Numbered from the stretch's first letter, positions 8,619 through 18,746 are shown. The stretch is 64,000 nt of DNA from Streptomyces sp. L2 (GCF_004124325.1 NZ_QBDT01000001.1:682001-746000), one strand, 5' to 3'. Notes: generated by a model from the sequence alone, not told the origin. Program-made: numbers and translations.

Positions 8619-9542
8619 ATGTCCACCGCACACACACCCCGTTCCCACCGCGCGCGGCGGCACCGCCGCAGTGTCATCGCCGCCGCGTCCGCGCTCGGCG
8701 TCGTCTCGCTCGGCCTGTGGGCCGGCCAGAGCTTCGCCTCCCAGACGGACAAGTCCCCGAAGACGACCGCGGGCCCCCGGCCCGACCACGTGGTCGTCGT
8801 CATGTTCGAGAACCAGCCCTTCCGATCGGTCATCGGATCGTCCAGCGCGCCGTACATCAACTCGCTGGCCAAACAGGGCGGACTCCTCACCGCCTCGACC
8901 GCGCTGAGCCACCCGAGCCAGCCGAACTACTACCAGCTGTTCTCGGGCTCCAACCAGAAGATCAAGAACGACAGTTGCCCGAAGCTCGGCACCATGACCG
9001 CACCCAACCTGGCCAGCGGGCTCCTGGCGGCCGGCAAGACCTGGGGCAGCTACAACGAGAACATGCCGTCCAAGACGACCACCTGCAAGAGCGGTCTCTA
9101 CGGGGCCAAGCACAACCCGTGGTTCGGCTTCAAGAACGTGCCGGCCGCGACCGCACACGACTTCACGTCCTTCCCGAAGGACTACTCGAAGCTGCCCACT
9201 GTCTCGTTCGTCACGCCGAACCTGTGCAACGACATGCACGGAGTCTCCGGCACCTGCAAGAAGAGCGTCTCCACCGGTGACTCCTGGCTGAAGAGCAAGC
9301 TCGACGGCTATGCGCAGTGGGCCAAGGCCAACAACAGCCTGCTGGTCGTCGACTTCGACGAGGGTAAGGGTTCGGACCAGCGCATCACCACCCTCTTCGT
9401 CGGAGGGCCGGTGAAGCCCGGCAGCACCACCAGCACCAAGTACGACACCTACGACGTGCTCCGCACCATCGAGGACATGTACGGCGTGACGCCTTCGGGC
9501 AACGCGGCCTCCGGCACGGACATCACCGGCATCTGGAAGTAG
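8619..9542 (+). CDS. Secreted phosphoesterase (phospholipase C/acid phosphatase family)
   Basis: 307 residues; the start at 8619 is chosen because GGAGGAAC lies eight bases upstream and a signal peptide (HRRSVIAAASALGVVSLGLW) follows directly. Family features are PDHVVVVMFENQPFRSVIG (metal-binding Glu/Asn), THPSQPNYY-like ALSHPSQPNYYQLFSGS, and VVDFDEGKGSDQRITTLFV near the end. These match the PF04185 phosphoesterases that cleave phosphate esters outside the cell. The MFS transporter and propeller gene follow within 30 bases and probably form one operon. Confidence 0.85.
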   Translation: MSTAHTPRSHRARRHRRSVIAAASALGVVSLGLWAGQSFASQTDKSPKTTAGPRPDHVVVVMFENQPFRSVIGSSSAPYINSLAKQGGLLTASTALSHPSQPNYYQLFSGSNQKIKNDSCPKLGTMTAPNLASGLLAAGKTWGSYNENMPSKTTTCKSGLYGAKHNPWFGFKNVPAATAHDFTSFPKDYSKLPTVSFVTPNLCNDMHGVSGTCKKSVSTGDSWLKSKLDGYAQWAKANNSLLVVDFDEGKGSDQRITTLFVGGPVKPGSTTSTKYDTYDVLRTIEDMYGVTPSGNAASGTDITGIWK

Positions 9543-9569
9543 TCCCGATCCTCTGGAAGCGGCACACAC

Positions 9570-10856
9570 ATGTATCTCGCGGACAGCCGTTCCGCGGACG
9601 GCGCCCGCTCGCCCGGCCGGAGCACCCGCTCCGGCCGGGCGGCCGTCGCCGTCCCCTCCACCGTCATCGTCCTCGGTACGGTCAGTCTGATCACCGATGT
9701 CTCCTCGGAGATGGTGACAGCCGTTCTCCCGCTCTACTTCGTCGCCCAGCTCGGTATGTCCCCGCTCGGCTTCGGCCTGCTGGACGGCGTGTACAACGGT
9801 GTCACCGCTCTGGTCCGGCTGGTCGGCGGACGCCTCGCCGACCAGGGCGGCAGCGCGCACAAGATGATCGCCGTCATCGGCTACGGCCTGTCGGCACTGT
9901 GCAAACCCTTCCTCCTCCTCGCGCACAGCGTGCCGCTGATCGGTGCGGTCCTCGCCGCCGACCGCACCGGTAAGGGCCTGCGCACCGCGCCACGCGACGC
10001 GATGATCTCCTTCGCCACCGAACCCGCCTCGCGTGGGCGGGCGTTCGGTGTGCACCGGGCCATGGACACGGGCGGTGCGCTGCTCGGCCCGGTCGTCGCC
10101 TTCCTCGTACTGCGCGTGGCCGCGGGTGGCTACGACGCGGTCTTCGGTCTCAGCGGATGCATCGCCGCGCTCGGTGTCGTCGTCCTGCTGCTCTTCGTGC
10201 CGAGACGCATCGCTGACGGGCCGGCGGCAGTGCCGGCGCCGGACGAACGCCGGGCACCTCTGCGCCGGCTGATCCGGCGGCCCGCGGTACGGCGGCTCAC
10301 CGCCTGCGCGGTGCTGCTCGGACTGACCAGCGTCAGCGATTCCTTCCTCTACCTCGGCCTCCAGCGGCGGCTGGACCTGTCCGACACCTGGTTCCCGCTG
10401 CTGCCGCTGGGCACCGCCGCCGGCTTCCTGCTCCTGGCGTATCCGTTCGGCCGGGTGGCCGACCGGATCGGCCGCAGACGGCTCTTCCTCCTCGGCCACC
10501 TGGGCCTGCTCGGCGCGTACGTCCTGCTCCTGGCTCCCGGCGCCGGCAAGGGCTCGGTCCTGCTGCCGTGTCTCGTACTGAGCGTGCACGGCGCGTTCTA
10601 CGCCGCCACCGACGGTGTGCTCGCCGCGGCCACCGCCGACGCCGTGCCCGAGGAGGAGCGTGGCAGCGGTCTCGCCGTCGTGCAGACCGGTCAGGCCGCG
10701 GCACGGTTCCTGTGCTCCATCGGCTTCGGCGCGGCATGGACGTCATGGGGCGACCGCGGCGCCCTGGCCATCGCCACGGCCGGGCTGGTCGCCGCCGTCG
10801 CCGTCAGCGCCGTATTGCTGCGCCCGGCCGCCGGCAGCCGGGAGGAGGAGCGGTGA
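9570..10856 (+). CDS. MFS transporter
   Basis: 428 residues with about twelve hydrophobic helices. The first helices (VIVLGTVSLITDVSSEMVTA, VLPLYFVAQLG) and the loop motif GGRLADQGG are typical of a major facilitator subfamily with the 'TDVSSEM' signature. The gene follows the phosphoesterase after 27 bases and its TGA overlaps the next gene's GTG, indicating an operon. Substrate cannot be inferred. Confidence 0.9.
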   Translation: MYLADSRSADGARSPGRSTRSGRAAVAVPSTVIVLGTVSLITDVSSEMVTAVLPLYFVAQLGMSPLGFGLLDGVYNGVTALVRLVGGRLADQGGSAHKMIAVIGYGLSALCKPFLLLAHSVPLIGAVLAADRTGKGLRTAPRDAMISFATEPASRGRAFGVHRAMDTGGALLGPVVAFLVLRVAAGGYDAVFGLSGCIAALGVVVLLLFVPRRIADGPAAVPAPDERRAPLRRLIRRPAVRRLTACAVLLGLTSVSDSFLYLGLQRRLDLSDTWFPLLPLGTAAGFLLLAYPFGRVADRIGRRRLFLLGHLGLLGAYVLLLAPGAGKGSVLLPCLVLSVHGAFYAATDGVLAAATADAVPEEERGSGLAVVQTGQAAARFLCSIGFGAAWTSWGDRGALAIATAGLVAAVAVSAVLLRPAAGSREEER

Positions 10857-11869
10857 ACATCAAGCGCCGCCTGACGGTGCTGCTCACCGTCGTTCTCTTC
10901 CTGGGCTCCGTCGGTGTGGGAACGCTGCTGCACGCACACCGGCAGGCAGCCAGGACGTCACAGACTCAGGCCGGCGGTCCGCGCGTCGTCTCCGGCGACG
11001 TCGACCTCGACACTCCTGGCACGATCCTCTTCCGCAACACCGCCTGGGGCCCGCACTGGAACGAGATCACCTCGGTACCGGCCGCCGACCCGAACGGACC
11101 GCGCACGTCAACGGGCCTGGACTGCATGCGTTTCTACACGGCCAAGGGCACCGGTATCTGCCTCCAGGGAAACCACGGCACCGTGCGTGAGACTTACCGC
11201 GCGGTCGTGCTCGACGCGCGTCTGCACGAGGTGCGTCACTTCGCCCTGGCCGGCATCCCCACCCGTGCCCGTGTCTCGCCGAACGGCCGCATGGTCGCCT
11301 GGACGGTGTTCGTCGGCGGTGACTCGTACGCGGGCAGCAGCTTCTCCACCCGTACCACCATCGTGGACACCCGCACCTGGAGCACGGACCGGAACCTGGA
11401 GACGTACCGCTTCCTTCTGGGCGGGCGGCAGAAGGAGGCCGCCGACCTCAACGTCTGGGGTGTCACGTTCGCCGACGACATACACTTCTACGCGACCGTC
11501 GCCACCGGCGGCCGCACTTACCTCGTCCGCGGCGACCGCAGCGCCAGGACCCTGACGGCGCTGCACACCAATGTCGAATGCCCCTCGCTGTCCCCGGACG
11601 GCACCCGCATCGCCTTCAAGAAGCGTGTCAAGGGCGCCGATCCGGACGCACCCTGGCGGCTGTACGTTCTCGACCTGCGCACGATGCGCGAGACCGCCAC
11701 GGCCGAGTCGAACAACGTCGACGACCAGGCCGCCTGGAGCGGGAACGACTCCCTGGTCTACGCGTTGCCGGGCGACTACGGCGACGACCTGTGGACCGTG
11801 GCCGCCGACGGAAGCGGCCACCCGCGCCGCCTCATGGTCTCGGCGATGAGCCCCGCCTACACCCGGTAG
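10853..11869 (+). CDS. Exported TolB-like beta-propeller protein
   Basis: 338 residues, GTG start inside the MFS stop (GTGA). An N-terminal membrane anchor or signal (LTVLLTVVLFLGSVGVGTLL) precedes repeated propeller blades such as ARVSPNGRMVAWTVF, CPSLSPDGTRIAFKK and LWTVAADGSGHPRRLM, which are PD40/TolB-like repeats. It probably sits outside the membrane and works with the upstream phosphoesterase and transporter. No enzymatic motif is seen. Confidence 0.8.
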   Translation: MNIKRRLTVLLTVVLFLGSVGVGTLLHAHRQAARTSQTQAGGPRVVSGDVDLDTPGTILFRNTAWGPHWNEITSVPAADPNGPRTSTGLDCMRFYTAKGTGICLQGNHGTVRETYRAVVLDARLHEVRHFALAGIPTRARVSPNGRMVAWTVFVGGDSYAGSSFSTRTTIVDTRTWSTDRNLETYRFLLGGRQKEAADLNVWGVTFADDIHFYATVATGGRTYLVRGDRSARTLTALHTNVECPSLSPDGTRIAFKKRVKGADPDAPWRLYVLDLRTMRETATAESNNVDDQAAWSGNDSLVYALPGDYGDDLWTVAADGSGHPRRLMVSAMSPAYTR

Positions 11870-11882
11870 GTGGTGTGCGGGC

Positions 11883-11933
11883 TCAGTCGTCCTTGCGGGT
11901 CAGTCGTCCTTGAGGGTCAGTCGTCCTTGAGGA
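11883..11933. repeat. Three tandem 17-bp copies at a gene 3' end
   Basis: Three copies of a 17-bp unit (TCAGTCGTCCTTGAGGG, one base differing in the first) run 11883-11899, 11900-11916 and 11917-11933. On the minus strand each carries the codons KDD and a TGA, so the last codons and stop of the sigma-factor gene are triplicated. Confidence 0.85.
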
Positions 11934-13596
11934 GAGTCCCGTCGTAGATGAAGTCAGAGCAGGGCGCGTCCTCGTCGTCCGTTTGCGTGGTGTTGGTGCC
12001 GATGGTGTGGCGGTGCGGTCTGCCCGCCGCCGCGTTCCGGCCGTCTTCGAGGCCGAGAAAGGCGCCCACGCTCGTGTCGACGAACGAGGCGACGCCTCGG
12101 GAGGTGTCGTCGACGACCGCCCAGTCCTGGAGGTCGTCGTCGGAGTCACAGGCATGCTGTGCCACGGGAGCGTCCTTGGTCGCCAGGCCCGAGCTGGTGA
12201 GGCACAGCCTGCTCGCTCCGTTCCGCAACTGCACGTGGAGGAGACCATCGTCGTTCACGTCGCCGGTCACGACCAGCACGTCCCAGTGCTGACGTGCGCT
12301 GCCGTCGCAGGCGGCCTCGTGCGGCTGAAGGCCGTCGACGGCCCTTCCTCCCTCGATCTCCATGCACCCGCCGGTGATCGCGACGCGCAGCCGCCGGCTT
12401 GTGTCCCCGGCGGGCCTCTTGGGCTGCGCCATAACCGTCGGACGACGCGACGGGGGCGGTCCTGAGCGCGACGGCCGGGTCGAAGCGGTCGGCCGCCTTG
12501 AACCCTTGCCGGGCCGGTGGCCGGGCGAGGAGGAGGCGTCGCTGCCGGAGGAAGGAATGGCGGATGGCGCCAGATCCGCGTGACGGGCGGACGGGACGGT
12601 CGGCGGCGCGGACCGGTTGTCCTGCTCCTGAGGCAACAGGGCGAAGCCTCCGAGCCCGGCCGCGACCACCGCCGTGGCGAGCGCGGCGCCCATCGGCGCC
12701 GACACCTTGGCCCGGGACCACAGGCTCTTCGGCCCGGCGAGCGTCGCATGGCCGGCGACGGCCGCCGCGGTGGCATCGGCTCCGGCGCACCGTGCGGCGA
12801 CGTACGCCGGGCCGCCCCACAGGAGCAGTCCCACCGGAAGTGCCGTAGGCAGACGCTCGTTGACATCGGTGAGGTGCTCCAGAGCCTGGCGGCAGGGCAG
12901 GCACTGCGCGAGGTGACGGTCGAGTACGCGGCTGGTGTGGCGCCCGGAGCGGCGCACCGCGGCGCCCAGCAGGGCGGCGTGATGCCGGCACTCGGCCGAA
13001 GCCGTACCTCTTTCGGCATGCGCCGACAGATAGGCTTCGCGCAGGCCCTCACGCGCGCGGGCCGCGAGGGAGGCGACACCGCTCGCCGTCATTCCGAGCA
13101 ACGAGCCCACCTGAGCGGCCGGTTCGTTCTCGATCACCGTGTGCCACAGGACGGCTCGCCAGCGTTCGGGCAGCGCGCGAAAGCCCCGCAGCATCAGGTC
13201 GCGGTCCTCCAGCCGCAGCACACGCTCCTCACTGCTCTCCGCCTCCGGACCCTCCGGAATCGCCGCCAGCCAGCCGGCGAAGTCGGGAGACAACTCCGTC
13301 CGCCTGGCGGTGTCGGCCCATCCGGCGGCCGTACGGCGCACGATGGTCAAGAGGTAGTGCCGCCAAGCCAGTTCGGGTCCGCTGCCGGCCCGGACGGCTT
13401 GCAGGGCACGGGCGAAGGCTTCGGACGTCAGGTCCTCGGCGGTGTCGGGGTCCCGGCAGCAGATGCGGGCATACGCGAGCACGGCGGGCTGGTGGCGGCG
13501 GTACAGCTCGGTCAGAGCTTCGTCGTCGCCTTCCCGTACGGCAGCAGTGATGTCGGCATCCGACCGGGACTGCTGCTGTTCCTCATTGGAGAGCAT
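11917..13596 (-). CDS. ECF-type sigma factor fused to zinc-finger, membrane helix and lectin-like tail
   Basis: 559 residues from the ATG at 13596, with GAGGGACC upstream. Residues about 10-90 are sigma region 2 (ADITAAVREGDDEALTELYR, DTAEDLTSEAFARAL) and 130-190 region 4 (LPERWRAVLWHT, GMTASGVASLAARAREGLRE). Residues 228-235 (HLAQCLPC) match the HxxxCxxC zinc-binding motif of anti-sigma factors. A membrane helix lies near 302-321 (MGAALATAVVAAGLGGFALL), then a Pro/Ser/Arg linker, then a domain with beta-trefoil (ricin-type) features such as GGCMEIEGGRAVDGL and QHWDV. Sigma factors with such tails are known in actinobacteria and are thought to sense surface signals by themselves. It stands alone. 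Confidence 0.85.
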   Translation of the reverse strand: MLSNEEQQQSRSDADITAAVREGDDEALTELYRRHQPAVLAYARICCRDPDTAEDLTSEAFARALQAVRAGSGPELAWRHYLLTIVRRTAAGWADTARRTELSPDFAGWLAAIPEGPEAESSEERVLRLEDRDLMLRGFRALPERWRAVLWHTVIENEPAAQVGSLLGMTASGVASLAARAREGLREAYLSAHAERGTASAECRHHAALLGAAVRRSGRHTSRVLDRHLAQCLPCRQALEHLTDVNERLPTALPVGLLLWGGPAYVAARCAGADATAAAVAGHATLAGPKSLWSRAKVSAPMGAALATAVVAAGLGGFALLPQEQDNRSAPPTVPSARHADLAPSAIPSSGSDASSSPGHRPGKGSRRPTASTRPSRSGPPPSRRPTVMAQPKRPAGDTSRRLRVAITGGCMEIEGGRAVDGLQPHEAACDGSARQHWDVLVVTGDVNDDGLLHVQLRNGASRLCLTSSGLATKDAPVAQHACDSDDDLQDWAVVDDTSRGVASFVDTSVGAFLGLEDGRNAAAGRPHRHTIGTNTTQTDDEDAPCSDFIYDGTLLKDD

Positions 13597-13826
13597 GAAT
13601 GTGGTCCCTCGGAGACGGCAGACGGGGCGATACCTGGCCAACTCATGTGCAGTGAGGGCCGGTTACCGGCATCGCCTCGGGATCTCGGGCGGAGATTAGC
13701 ACCGTGAGCACATTGGCCGGGGAAAGCTGTCACGGGACTGACAAAATCACGCAGAGGCCGGTTGCGTGAGACGCAGCTGGAGTTCACTTGACTGACCCAA
13801 GTGGTTCAGACCAATACGGATATCCC

Positions 13827-13855
13827 TTGACAATCATCGCGAGCGAGCGTAATTT
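13827..13855 (+). promoter_or_regulatory. Possible promoter for the SDR gene
   Basis: TTGACA at 13827-13832 is a perfect -35 box; TAATTT at 13850-13855 is a weak -10 after a 17-base spacer. It points to the SDR gene 190 bases downstream. Confidence 0.45.
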
Positions 13856-13887
13856 CTGGGCGCCATGTTCCAGATCATGGATGATGT

Positions 13888-13899
13888 TCACATATGTGA
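13888..13899. promoter_or_regulatory. Palindromic operator-like site
   Basis: TCACATATGTGA is a perfect 12-base palindrome, flanked by GATG and CATC that extend the symmetry. It lies between the putative promoter and the SDR start, where a dimeric repressor could bind. Confidence 0.4.
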
Positions 13900-14044
13900 C
13901 TTCATCGCAGCCTGGAATTCGACGCCGCCATGCGGTCCGACCACCCATGTCGCTTTATGTGAATTTCCCTGCACCCAATCGGCGGGAGCGCTCGGAAGTT
14001 CTTCCATGTGTTCTTCGTGATCTTCTGTGTGAACGAGAGGGAAA

Positions 14045-14791
14045 ATGACTCAACGACGCATCGTGGTCTCGGGCGGCGGTACGGGCATCGGACGCGCCGT
14101 TGCCGACGCGTTCGCGGCAAGCGGTGACCGCGTGATCATCATCGGCCGCCGCGAAAGAGCGTTGGAGGGGACGGCGGAACTGCTCAACGCGGAGCACGGA
14201 GACGGCCTTGTCACGTGGGTTGCGGCGGACCTGTCCGAACCCGAACAGGTCCGCCGCGCGGTCCAGGTCGTCACCCGCGGCGGCGGCGTGGACGTCCTGG
14301 TGACCAACGCGGGCGGCAATGTGGCTCCGGCCCGCGGCGATGATCTGGAGGAGATCGCTGACGGCTACCGCCGCAACTTCGCTGCCAACGTGCTGACGTC
14401 CGTTCTGCTGACCGAGGCTCTCCTGCCGCACCTGGCCCGCCCCGGCGGCCGGATCGTCCATCTCTCCTCCGTCGCGGCGCTGCGCGGCCCGGGCTCGTAC
14501 GGCGGATCCAAGGCTGCCGTCAACACCTACACCTTCGAACTCGCCCAGCGACTCGGCGCGGAGGGCATCACCGTCAACGCGGTGGCTCCCGGGTTCGTCG
14601 CCGACACGGAATTCTTCGGCGACCGCGCCACACCCGAGTTCGTCTCCGCCCGTGTCGCCCAGTCACTCACCGGCAAGCCGGGCACGCCCGACGAGATCGC
14701 CGTGGCGATCCGTTACGTCGCCTCACCGGAGGCGGCCTACCTGACCGGTCAGATCCTGCACATCAACGGCGGTGCGGCGCTCGGCCGTTAG
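14045..14791 (+). CDS. Short-chain dehydrogenase/reductase
   Basis: 248 residues. The cofactor loop GGGTGIGRAVADAF, the NAG motif (VTNAGGN), the catalytic Ser in HLSSVAAL, the YxxxK pair in SYGGSKAAVN and the PG motif after VNAVAPGFV are all present, so it is a complete classical NAD(P)-dependent SDR. Substrate is unknown. The FAH-family hydrolase follows about 220 bases downstream after a strong hairpin, suggesting a catabolic pair acting on a small keto/hydroxy acid, though the two may be transcribed separately. Confidence 0.9.
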   Translation: MTQRRIVVSGGGTGIGRAVADAFAASGDRVIIIGRRERALEGTAELLNAEHGDGLVTWVAADLSEPEQVRRAVQVVTRGGGVDVLVTNAGGNVAPARGDDLEEIADGYRRNFAANVLTSVLLTEALLPHLARPGGRIVHLSSVAALRGPGSYGGSKAAVNTYTFELAQRLGAEGITVNAVAPGFVADTEFFGDRATPEFVSARVAQSLTGKPGTPDEIAVAIRYVASPEAAYLTGQILHINGGAALGR

Positions 14792-14851
14792 CTCCGGCCA
14801 CAGCCGAACCGATCACGCCGAGCCGGCCGGCCGCCGATCGGACCCGTGTCC

Positions 14852-14888
14852 GCGGCGTGGTCTCGTCCCCCATGCGAGACCACGCCGC
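14852..14888 (+). terminator. Strong hairpin after the SDR gene
   Basis: A perfect 14-bp stem (GCGGCGTGGTCTCG with its complement) and a 9-base loop lie 60 bases after the SDR stop. There is no U-tract, as is common for Streptomyces terminators. Confidence 0.7.
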
Positions 14889-14941
14889 GCCGGTTCATCC
14901 AGCCGGTGCCACGTCACACCCGTACGCCATCCCCATCCTCC

Positions 14942-14995
14942 GACTTCCCCGACTTCCCCGACTTCCCCGACTTCCCCGACTTCCCCGACTTCCCC
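14942..14995. repeat. Six tandem 9-bp repeats upstream of the FAH gene
   Basis: Six exact copies of GACTTCCCC end 13 bases before the FAH start codon, just before the ribosome site GAGGAG. The pyrimidine-rich unit could affect translation or copy number could vary. Confidence 0.9.
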
Positions 14996-15008
14996 GAGGA
15001 GAATCCGC

Positions 15009-15860
15009 ATGCGATTCCTGCGCGTGGGCGCGAAGGGCGCCGAGTTCCCCGTCGTGATCGACGCCGACGGCATCTCTCCTGACCTGTCCACGGTGACAGG
15101 CGACATCGACGGGGCCTTCTTCGCCGCCTTCGGCGTCGGCCTCGCACGGGACGCCCTGGACGCCGGCGAACTCGCGCCCATCGACGTGACCGGTCTGCCG
15201 GTCGGTGCTCCGGTGGCCGCTCCGGGGAAGATCGTGTGTATAGGGCTCAACTACTGTGACCACGCCGCGGAAACCGGCGCGGAGCTCCCCTACGAGCCGG
15301 TGATCTTCCTCAAGGCCGCGAACACCGTGGTCGGACCGGACGACACCGTCCTGATACCGCGGACCAGTGTGAAGACCGACCACGAGATCGAACTCGCGGC
15401 GGTGATCGGACGAACGGCCCGGTATCTGGACTCTCCCGACCGGGCCCACGCGGTGATCGCGGGGTACACGATCAGCGACGACGTCAGTGAGCGGGCCTTC
15501 CAGCACGAGCGCGGCGGCCAGTGGACCAAGGGCAAGTCCTGCGAGACCTTCAACCCGCTCGGCCCCTGGCTGGTCACACCTGACGAGACAGGCGACCCGC
15601 AGAACCTGACGATGCGCCTGTGGGTCAACGGAGAGCTGCGCCAGGACAGTCACACCTCGAATATGGTCTTCCCCGTGCACATACTCGTCTGGTACCTCAG
15701 TCAGTTCATGGTGCTGGAGCCCGGCGACGTCATCAACACCGGAACACCGGCGGGAGCCGCCTTCGGCACCACCCCCTTCCCCTACCTCGCCCCCGGCGAC
15801 GTGGTCGAAGCGGAGATCGACCGCCTCGGCCGCCAGCGCCACGTCATCGGAAGCTCCTGA
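15009..15860 (+). CDS. Fumarylacetoacetate hydrolase family protein
   Basis: 283 residues from the ATG at 15009, with GAGGAG upstream; a longer in-frame reading would translate the tandem repeat and is rejected. The FAH fold is clear: KIVCIGLNYCDHAAETG, EPVIFLKAANTVVGPDD, DHEIELAAVIGRTARYL (acidic metal ligands), KGKSCETFNPLGPWLVTPDE and GDVINTGTPAGAAFG. Family members hydrolyse C-C bonds of acylpyruvates or act on related diacids, using Mg or Mn. The exact substrate is unknown. Confidence 0.9.
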   Translation: MRFLRVGAKGAEFPVVIDADGISPDLSTVTGDIDGAFFAAFGVGLARDALDAGELAPIDVTGLPVGAPVAAPGKIVCIGLNYCDHAAETGAELPYEPVIFLKAANTVVGPDDTVLIPRTSVKTDHEIELAAVIGRTARYLDSPDRAHAVIAGYTISDDVSERAFQHERGGQWTKGKSCETFNPLGPWLVTPDETGDPQNLTMRLWVNGELRQDSHTSNMVFPVHILVWYLSQFMVLEPGDVINTGTPAGAAFGTTPFPYLAPGDVVEAEIDRLGRQRHVIGSS

Positions 15861-16022
15861 TGGCTGCCGCCGGGCGCCGTACGTCGCATCGCGCCGTGTT
15901 GATCACTGCGGTCGTGGTAGCCAACACGGCGTCGATGGAGTGACCTCGTCTTTGTACGGGCGCGACTCGCCGGAGGTGTGCATGCGACCAGCGCGGAGAT
16001 CGATGGGGACTGCTGCAGGGTT

Positions 16023-17066
16023 AGGTGACACCTGACCTGGCTTGCTGAGAAGCGGCCTGGAAGGACGTTGCAGTGCCCAAGCCGTATCCGAAGGAGTTCC
16101 GCGAGGACGTCGTGCGGGTAGCGCGTAACCGCGAGCCCGGCGTCACGCTGGAACAGATCGCCACCGACTTCGGGGTCCACCCGATCACCCTGTCGAAGTG
16201 GCTGCGCCGTGCCGACACCGACGAGGGCAACAGGCCCGCGACGACGTCGGGTGAGTCGGCCGAGCTGCGCGAGGCCCGCAAACGGATCCGGCTGCTGGAG
16301 CAGGAGAACGAGGTGCTCAGGAGGGCTGCGGCATATCTGTCGCAGGCGAACCTGCTGGCAAAATGATGTACCCGCTCGTCCGTGAGCTGGCCGCCGCCGA
16401 TGCCCCTGACAGGGTGCCGGTGGCGGTGACGTGCCGGGTGCTCGGGCTGGCCCGCCAGCCCTACTACCGGTGTCTGGACCGGCCGGTCACCGATGCCGAA
16501 CCGGCCGAGGCGAATCGGGCCAACGCGCTGTTCGACACTCACCGCGACGACCCCGAGTTCGGTCACCGCTTCCTGCTCGACGAGGCCCGCGCCAACGGTG
16601 AGCCGATGGCCGAGCGGACCGCCTGGCGGATCTGCCGGGACAACGGCTGGTGGAGCGTCTTCGGCGAGTCCAGGGGCCGCGGCAAGAATGCCAAGGCCGG
16701 GCCACCGGTCCACGATGACCGGGTGCAGCGCAACTTCGCCGCCGACGGACCGAACCTGTTGTGGCTCACGGACATCACCGAGCACCCCACCGGCGAGGGC
16801 AAGCTGTACCTGTGCGCGGTCAAGGACGTGTTCTCCGGCCGCATCGTGGGCTATTCCATCGACTCACGGATGAAATCCCGCCTCGCGGTGAACGCGCTGG
16901 CATCCGCCGTCGCGCGCCGTGGCCAGGTGGCCGGGTGCATTGTGCATTCGGATCGCGGCTCGCAATTCCGGTCACGGAAGTTCGTGTCCGTTCTCGCCCG
17001 GAACAACCTGGTCGGCTCGATGGGCCGGGTCGGGGCGGCCGGCGACAACGCGGCGATGGAGAGCCC
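16023..17066 (+). mobile_element. IS3-family insertion sequence, truncated at its right end
   Basis: Two overlapping transposase frames in the -1 arrangement mark an IS3-type element. An AGGTGACACCT palindrome at 16023 lies near the left end, but I could not identify matching terminal inverted repeats. The right end is missing: homology to the transposase stops just after the last catalytic residue, and excisionase/integrase sequence follows. Confidence 0.75.
16073..16366 (+). CDS. IS3 transposase OrfA
   Basis: 97 residues, GTG start. KPYPKEFREDVVRVAR and IATDFGVHPITLSKWLRRAD form the HTH_Tnp_1 DNA-binding domain, followed by a leucine-zipper-like helix (RKRIRLLEQENEVLRRAAAY). The TGA overlaps the OrfB ATG and an AAAA run just before it is a plausible -1 slippage site for the OrfAB fusion. 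Confidence 0.9.
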   Translation: MPKPYPKEFREDVVRVARNREPGVTLEQIATDFGVHPITLSKWLRRADTDEGNRPATTSGESAELREARKRIRLLEQENEVLRRAAAYLSQANLLAK

Positions 17067-17130
17067 GAAAGTAGCCGCATTTGCTCAATGGACCGATAGC
17101 AACCGTCGCCAACGCCGAACCGCATCGTGA
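16363..17130 (+). pseudogene. IS3 transposase OrfB, 3'-truncated
   Basis: The rve integrase domain is recognisable: first Asp in WLTDITEHPTGEGKLYLCAV, second Asp in VHSDRGSQFRS, and the Glu in DNAAMES. The usual tail after the Glu (FFALLQKNVL and about 60 more residues) is absent. The frame instead continues for some 20 unrelated codons. With the C-terminal part gone, it is probably inactive. Confidence 0.8.
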
Positions 17131-17399
17131 GAAGGAGGCCGCTACGGACCGTGCAGTTGCTCGCCCTCATGCCGTCCTGCCTGATGGCCGAGCGTCTCTC
17201 CTGGTCAGCGCCTGGTATACGACCAGTGACCTCGCTGCCTGCCGGAGAGTGGACGCCTCAACCCTGCGCCGCTGGCGCACCGCTCAACCTCCCCAGGGGC
17301 CGTCTTTCGTCACCGTCTCGGAACGCGTCGTGATGTACAGCGCCCTCGACGTCGAGGAATGGCTCCGCCACCGGCGCACCGTCCCGAGCAAGGGACTCA

Positions 17400-17410
<11 letters not shown>
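17081..17410 (+). CDS. Excisionase-like small HTH protein, 5' end uncertain
   Basis: The reliable part is the last 60-odd residues: WYTTSDLAACRRVDASTLRR, WRTAQPPQGPSF and ALDVEEWLRHRR. This is the winged-helix/MerR-like fold of excisionases found upstream of actinomycete integrases. A GAAGGAGG site at 17131 lies in front of another frame, so a frameshift or IS damage at the 5' end is likely. It overlaps the integrase start by eleven bases, as is usual for xis-int pairs. Confidence 0.6.
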
Positions 17411-18634
<1,224 letters not shown>

Positions 18635-18746
18635 GTGCGCTCACTCGCGGTGACCCGCGTGATCGCGCGAACAGCACTTTACCCCACGTGCGGCGCCCCG
18701 CCGAAGAGGGGCCGGACGAAGGGGCGGGACGGGGGACAATCGTCGT

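Noticed and set aside
8397..10589. 730-codon minus-strand frame antisense to the phosphoesterase and MFS genes
   Set aside because: Composition of an antisense shadow (Gly/Arg/Glu/Val-rich); the plus strand has clear families.
13788..14048. 86-codon plus-strand gene before the SDR
   Set aside because: Poor codon bias, no family, and it covers the promoter and palindrome.
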